64,000 nucleotides of DNA from Spartobacteria bacterium. GTDB taxonomy: Bacteria > Verrucomicrobiota > Verrucomicrobiia > Chthoniobacterales > UBA10450. The notes below the pieces were generated by a model that saw only the letters and a list, made by a program, of their open reading frames with translations, was not told the DNA's origin and made no database searches. Positions within the stretch are counted from its first letter, which is position 1; each line of letters starts with the position of its first letter. Shown in pieces: positions 61,801 through 64,000 of the stretch. The DNA is taken from assembly GCA_003134785.1 (NCBI GenBank), contig PLCN01000017.1, forward strand, positions 124,001-188,000, in the 5' to 3' direction. Both the position numbers and the translations under genes were made by a program.

Positions 61801-61984
61801 CCGCCCGCGGGGGATCCCACGCCGGCTTTTGTTGCCCCAGAAAAATCGGGACGAACTGGTTCATGCCCGCGTTCGTAAAAAGCAGATTCGGCGAGTCCGG
61901 CAGGAGCGAAGCCGACGGCACGATCGTGTGCTGCTTCTCGCGAAAGAAATCGAGAAAGGATTGGCGGATCTCGGCGGAGGTCAT
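58853..61984 (-). CDS. alaS: Alanyl-tRNA synthetase with two insertions, one sigma-region-4-like
   Basis: 1043 residues; bacterial AlaRS is usually about 870-880. Class II catalytic motifs are present (LLFTNAGMNQF, HHTFFEMLGNWSFGDYFK, DTGPCGPCSELH, DTGMGFERI), as are the rest of the aminoacylation domain (RVIADHIRTLSFAIADGIQP), the editing domain with HHTVTHLLHWAL and ELCGGTHVRATGDIG, and the C-Ala domain ending GGKGGGRPEGAQGAGKDAAK. Insertion 1 (about residues 286-370) lies where the family has only a few residues. It reads LDDREHKVFFSRLGLDGSSP followed by RTWSSIADKFGVSHERIAEI, close to sigma-70 region 4. Insertion 2 (about residues 475-533) separates the usual linker from LYDTYGFPPDLTE. The DNA from about 60000 to 61110 looks less rich in G/C-ending codons than its flanks. 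The stop lies in a CTGTAGC repeat. Confidence 0.96.
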   Translation of the reverse strand: MTSAEIRQSFLDFFREKQHTIVPSASLLPDSPNLLFTNAGMNQFVPIFLGQQKPAWDPPRAADTQKCIRAGGKHNDLDDVGLDTYHHTFFEMLGNWSFGDYFKKEAIEWAWELVIERWKLPASRVYATVYKPGPNEPSEFDQEAHDHWARLFQKTGLDPAVHIVNGNKRDNFWMMGDTGPCGPCSELHIDLTPAGDTKGSLVNAGDPRCIEIWNLVFIQFNADADGTFSPLPQRHVDTGMGFERITAMIQGTKNFTDFSRPISNYETDIFRPIFDEIEKLSGKRYCATLPMKAPARLEDFLNLPKTVLADHLDQLDDREHKVFFSRLGLDGSSPRTWSSIADKFGVSHERIAEIAEDVREKVWASYLVQQNVDIAFRVIADHIRTLSFAIADGIQPSNEGRGYVLRRILRRAVRYGRTLEFHEPFFFNLVDVVAKTMGEVFSEVLANQLRIKETIKREEDAFTKTLDTGIEVFDRFALTAVVRQAEITSPQPHIVVRLHKSMAEVGKAPGSRPVELSVQNSNTAIFDKLFGTLPMLNAKEVFELYDTYGFPPDLTELMARERGLTVDMAGFEKLMDEQRSRARAAQKREVISAPAEAKSNVETEFVGYELDSSETTITAIIKGDHGGDYVQVDRSPLYAEMGGQVSDTGTLLLEGQAIRILGVTKRMSSFWLTTGEPVVVPKSKPAIWVAQLHVEEIRRRAIERHHTVTHLLHWALHEIVSRDAVQKGSYVGPDKLTFDFSSAALSSQQRRDVEKVVNEKIAQQEPVSWTEIPYAEAKKRSDIQQFFGDKYGDMVRVVQIGGEPEQLNGYSMELCGGTHVRATGDIGSFRIVREEAIAAGIRRIEAVAGEAARDWAKQEAAKQQEKFEALARKKDGVAALPAFEAAAETKAMLEQIDARSAHLEKLEAEVHEWEKQHAKASETELRSRAAIIANEFATAHAGEKSCVAEVPNADSKLLQAIVDALKTKFNGPIFLAGVTEGRVALIASVPKDLTSRIQANKLIQEVAPIVGGKGGGRPEGAQGAGKDAAKIGEALTRVRELLL

Positions 61985-61991
61985 GTGAACA

Positions 61992-62717
61992 TCAATCGCG
62001 AATGTGGCGGTAGCGCAACGGCTGATAGCCGGCCGCGGTCATCTCGCTCAGGTCACGGTCGGATGCGAGCGTCTTGCTGAAGGGCGCCGCCTCGTAGAAA
62101 ACCGCCCGCTTCTTTTCCGCATTGAGCCATTTTACAAACAGAAGCACGTGGCCGTTCGGCTGGTTCATGATATCGGCCGCTTCCAGCACATCGGGGGATG
62201 AAAGTTTCTGACAGATCGATGAAAGCGAGTTCGTGGAATAGCGCGCGGTCAACTTCCAGCAGTGACAAATAAAACCGGAACAATCCACGCCGACCGCATC
62301 GGCGCTGACCGCTTTGTCCCCGCGTCTCCGTTTCTCGGAAGTGTAAACATCGCCGCCGGCTTTCCCCGCACGGATTCCAGCGCTGAAACTCTTCGGACTA
62401 TCGTTTCCACCCCATTTGTAAGCGACGCCGATATTCTCCGCATCGGGGATCCAACATTCGCTGAGGGGGTCGCCGTGGCCGCCCTCGCGATCCGGCGTAT
62501 GAACTTCAACGCCGTCCGCATCCTTTCCATGCCGCACATTTTTTGCCGACGACTGCCAGCGATGCTGGATGAAGGACTCGGCAATCTTGAGCGACTCGGC
62601 TCGGGTGAGTGATTGAGCGGAACTGAGATCCGCGCGGGCAGTCAAGACCGCAACCAGGACGATCAGAGATCGCGCCCATTTACCCGAATAAGTTGGTTGA
62701 ACCCGCAGCGAAACCAT
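61992..62717 (-). CDS. Exported NlpC/P60-like cysteine hydrolase
   Basis: About 241 residues from the ATG at 62715-62717 (MVSLRVQPTYSGKWARSLIV), which starts with a signal-like segment. VDCSGFICHCW near residue 145 provides the catalytic Cys, and PNGHVLLFVKW near 188 the His, the order and spacing of NlpC/P60 and CHAP-type amidases. YKWGGN (near 99) matches the Tyr/Gly motif upstream of the Cys in this fold. Likely acts on peptidoglycan peptides or a similar amide in the periplasm. It ends 8 bp before the alaS start, so the two are probably co-transcribed. Confidence 0.8.
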   Translation of the reverse strand: MVSLRVQPTYSGKWARSLIVLVAVLTARADLSSAQSLTRAESLKIAESFIQHRWQSSAKNVRHGKDADGVEVHTPDREGGHGDPLSECWIPDAENIGVAYKWGGNDSPKSFSAGIRAGKAGGDVYTSEKRRRGDKAVSADAVGVDCSGFICHCWKLTARYSTNSLSSICQKLSSPDVLEAADIMNQPNGHVLLFVKWLNAEKKRAVFYEAAPFSKTLASDRDLSEMTAAGYQPLRYRHIRD

Positions 62718-62806
62718 GACCGCCGAATAAAGCGCGACATTCGCCGCGACGCGAGAACTACCGAGCCCCAAAGGCAGTGGGATGAAGCGGGACGTCTACG
62801 CGACTA

Positions 62807-63844
62807 CTACTTTTTGTCCTCGTCGAGCTTGGCTTTCACGGCCGTCTCGATTTCATCGTAGAGTGCCTGGTCGTTCTTTAACGCTTCTTTCCCAGCATCG
62901 CGTCCCTGGGCCAATTGAGTCCCTTTGTAACTGAGCCACGAGCCGCGCTTCTCGATGATCTGCTTTTCCAACGCGAGATCGAGCAGCGCACCGGTCGAAG
63001 AAATGCCTTCGTTGTACATGATATCGAACTCGGCTTCCGTGAAGGGCGGCGCGACTTTATTCTTCACGATCTTCACTCGCGTCCGGTTGCCGGTGACCAC
63101 ACCGTCCGTTTGCTTGATCGCGCCGATGCGCCGGATGTCCACTCGCACACTCGCATAAAACTTCAGCGCCTTGCCGCCCGGAGTTGTCTCCGGATTGCCA
63201 AACATCACGCCGATTTTTTCCCGAATCTGGTTGGTGAAAATGCAGCAGGTCCGCGCTTTCGAAATCAACGAGGTCAACTTTCGCAGCGCGGCGCTCATGA
63301 GCCGCGCCTGCGCGCCCACCGTAACGTCGCCGATCTCTCCTTCCAGCTCCGCTTTCGTCACGAGAGCTGCGACAGAATCGAGCACAATCACGTCGAGCGC
63401 GTTCGAACGCACGAGCGTCTCGCAGATGCGGAGCGCTTCCTCGCCGGAACTCGGCTGGGACACGAGCAGATCGTCCAGATTCACGCCAAGCCGGCGCGCA
63501 TATTGCGGATCGAGCGCGTGTTCGACATCGATGAACGCCGCGAGTCCGCCGCGCTTTTGCGCTTGGGCAATGACGGTAAGCGTGAGTGTAGTCTTGCCCG
63601 AAGATTCCGGCCCGAAAACTTCCACGACACGGCCCCGTGGAAAACCGCCCACGCCAAGCGCGCGATCGATCAAAATATTGCCGGTGGGAATGACGTCGAT
63701 GTCGACGATAGAATCGTCGCCGAGCCGCATGATCGCGCCGTCGCCGTAATCTTTCGCGATCTGTTGGATCGCCAAATCGAGGTTCTTATTGCGGGCGGCA
63801 GTAACTTTGTCTTCGGGGGGTTTTTCTTCGGTTTTCGTGGCCAT
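62807..63844 (-). CDS. recA: Recombinase RecA
   Basis: 345 residues from the ATG at 63842-63844 ([20 protein letters not shown]); further upstream codons in frame do not match the family. Walker [11 protein letters not shown] near residue 77, Walker [12 protein letters not shown], loop 2 region [20 protein letters not shown], and [14 protein letters not shown]. The C-terminal acidic tail is short. Homologous recombination and SOS induction. I did not find a LexA box in the 150 bp upstream. Confidence 0.97.
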   Translation of the reverse strand: MATKTEEKPPEDKVTAARNKNLDLAIQQIAKDYGDGAIMRLGDDSIVDIDVIPTGNILIDRALGVGGFPRGRVVEVFGPESSGKTTLTLTVIAQAQKRGGLAAFIDVEHALDPQYARRLGVNLDDLLVSQPSSGEEALRICETLVRSNALDVIVLDSVAALVTKAELEGEIGDVTVGAQARLMSAALRKLTSLISKARTCCIFTNQIREKIGVMFGNPETTPGGKALKFYASVRVDIRRIGAIKQTDGVVTGNRTRVKIVKNKVAPPFTEAEFDIMYNEGISSTGALLDLALEKQIIEKRGSWLSYKGTQLAQGRDAGKEALKNDQALYDEIETAVKAKLDEDKK

Positions 63845-63922
63845 AGGAGAACTGCTTAAGTACGGCCAGTGTCCGGCTTCGCCAAGCAGAAAAGCTCCCG
63901 GGAGGTGTAGGAAAATAACGAC

Positions 63923-63950
63923 AGGCCGCAAACCTCGCGGCTTGCGGCCT
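63923..63950 (-). terminator. Terminator-like hairpin between recA and the upstream gene
   Basis: AGGCCGCAA (63923-63931) pairs with TTGCGGCCT (63942-63950). On the minus strand it is followed by GTCGTTATTTTCC. It fits termination of the gene entering from beyond 64000. Confidence 0.6.
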
Positions 63951-63973
63951 GCGCCACTAACCCAACCTGTGCT

Positions 63974-64000
63974 TTAAGCGACCGCGATCTTGCGCGGCTT
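63974..64000 (-). CDS. Possible 3' end of a gene entering from the right edge
   Basis: Nine codons on the minus strand read KPRKIAVA plus TAA stop and are followed by a terminator-like hairpin. Too short to identify. The assignment as coding rests only on the open frame, Lys/Arg-rich composition and the terminator. Confidence 0.3.
   Translation of the reverse strand, partial: KPRKIAVA

Noticed and set aside
63845-64000. LexA/SOS box upstream of recA
   Set aside because: No convincing CTGT-N8-ACAG-type or GAAC-N4-GTTC-type palindrome was seen in the 150 bp available.

Overview
The window looks like chromosomal DNA of a Verrucomicrobia-type bacterium, most likely of the soil Chthoniobacterales (Spartobacteria/Udaeobacter-like) group. 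Supporting signs are a moderately GC-rich genome, large secreted beta-propeller proteins ending in paired modules that begin 'NISTR', ECF sigma factors beside kinase or vWA proteins, a DUF5069 protein, a DUF3667 protein, and intergenic space full of short hairpin repeats. The taxonomic call is inference from gene content. No rRNA, CRISPR array or intact insertion sequence was seen.

Layout. 1-8.7 kb (minus strand): rpoC (cut by the window edge), rpoB, rplL, rplJ, rplA. 8.8-17.8 kb: accessory genes on both strands (secreted protein, polytopic membrane protein, 12-unit NHL propeller protein, amidohydrolase, DUF885 peptidase-like protein). 17.9-21.5 kb (minus): the other half of the same information-processing cluster, ordered by transcription promoter, tRNA-Thr, tuf, tRNA-Trp, secE, nusG, rplK, followed by a small membrane gene and a 60-bp second copy of the rplK 3' end. 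The usual tuf-secE-nusG-rplKAJL-rpoBC string is therefore split by about 9.8 kb. 21.6-31.9 kb: two TPR proteins, a DMT exporter, a small RHH-type gene pair with an operator-like palindrome, an ECF sigma/vWA pair, a polyprenyl synthase, tsaD carrying an in-frame repeat insertion, and an S41 protease. 32-43.3 kb: second DUF885 protein, TolB-like/TPR membrane protein, rmuC, and two large propeller proteins with paired C-terminal modules plus a decayed module copy. 43.5-49.4 kb: ECF sigma, a GxxExxY cassette, a Ser/Thr kinase, and a BtuB-like receptor under a cobalamin riboswitch. 49.5-58.8 kb: epimerase, deoxyhypusine-synthase-like protein, OsmC, a GH26-like protein, DUF2383, DUF5069, an APC permease, YebC, DUF3667. 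58.9-64 kb (minus): an unusually long alaS, an NlpC/P60-like protein, recA.

The most interesting signals are (1) an alanyl-tRNA synthetase with an extra domain of about 85 residues, inserted in the catalytic region, that reads like sigma-70 region 4; (2) a dispersed family of twin-hairpin repeats with constant CTGTAGC/GCTACAG ends, three-base loops and freely varying stems, which supply stop codons to three neighbouring genes; (3) a 57-bp palindromic element read in frame through tsaD; (4) an apparent insertion into the 3' end of rplK that left a 60-bp copy of that end; and (5) a GxxExxY gene bounded by 17-bp perfect inverted repeats between an ECF sigma gene and its kinase.
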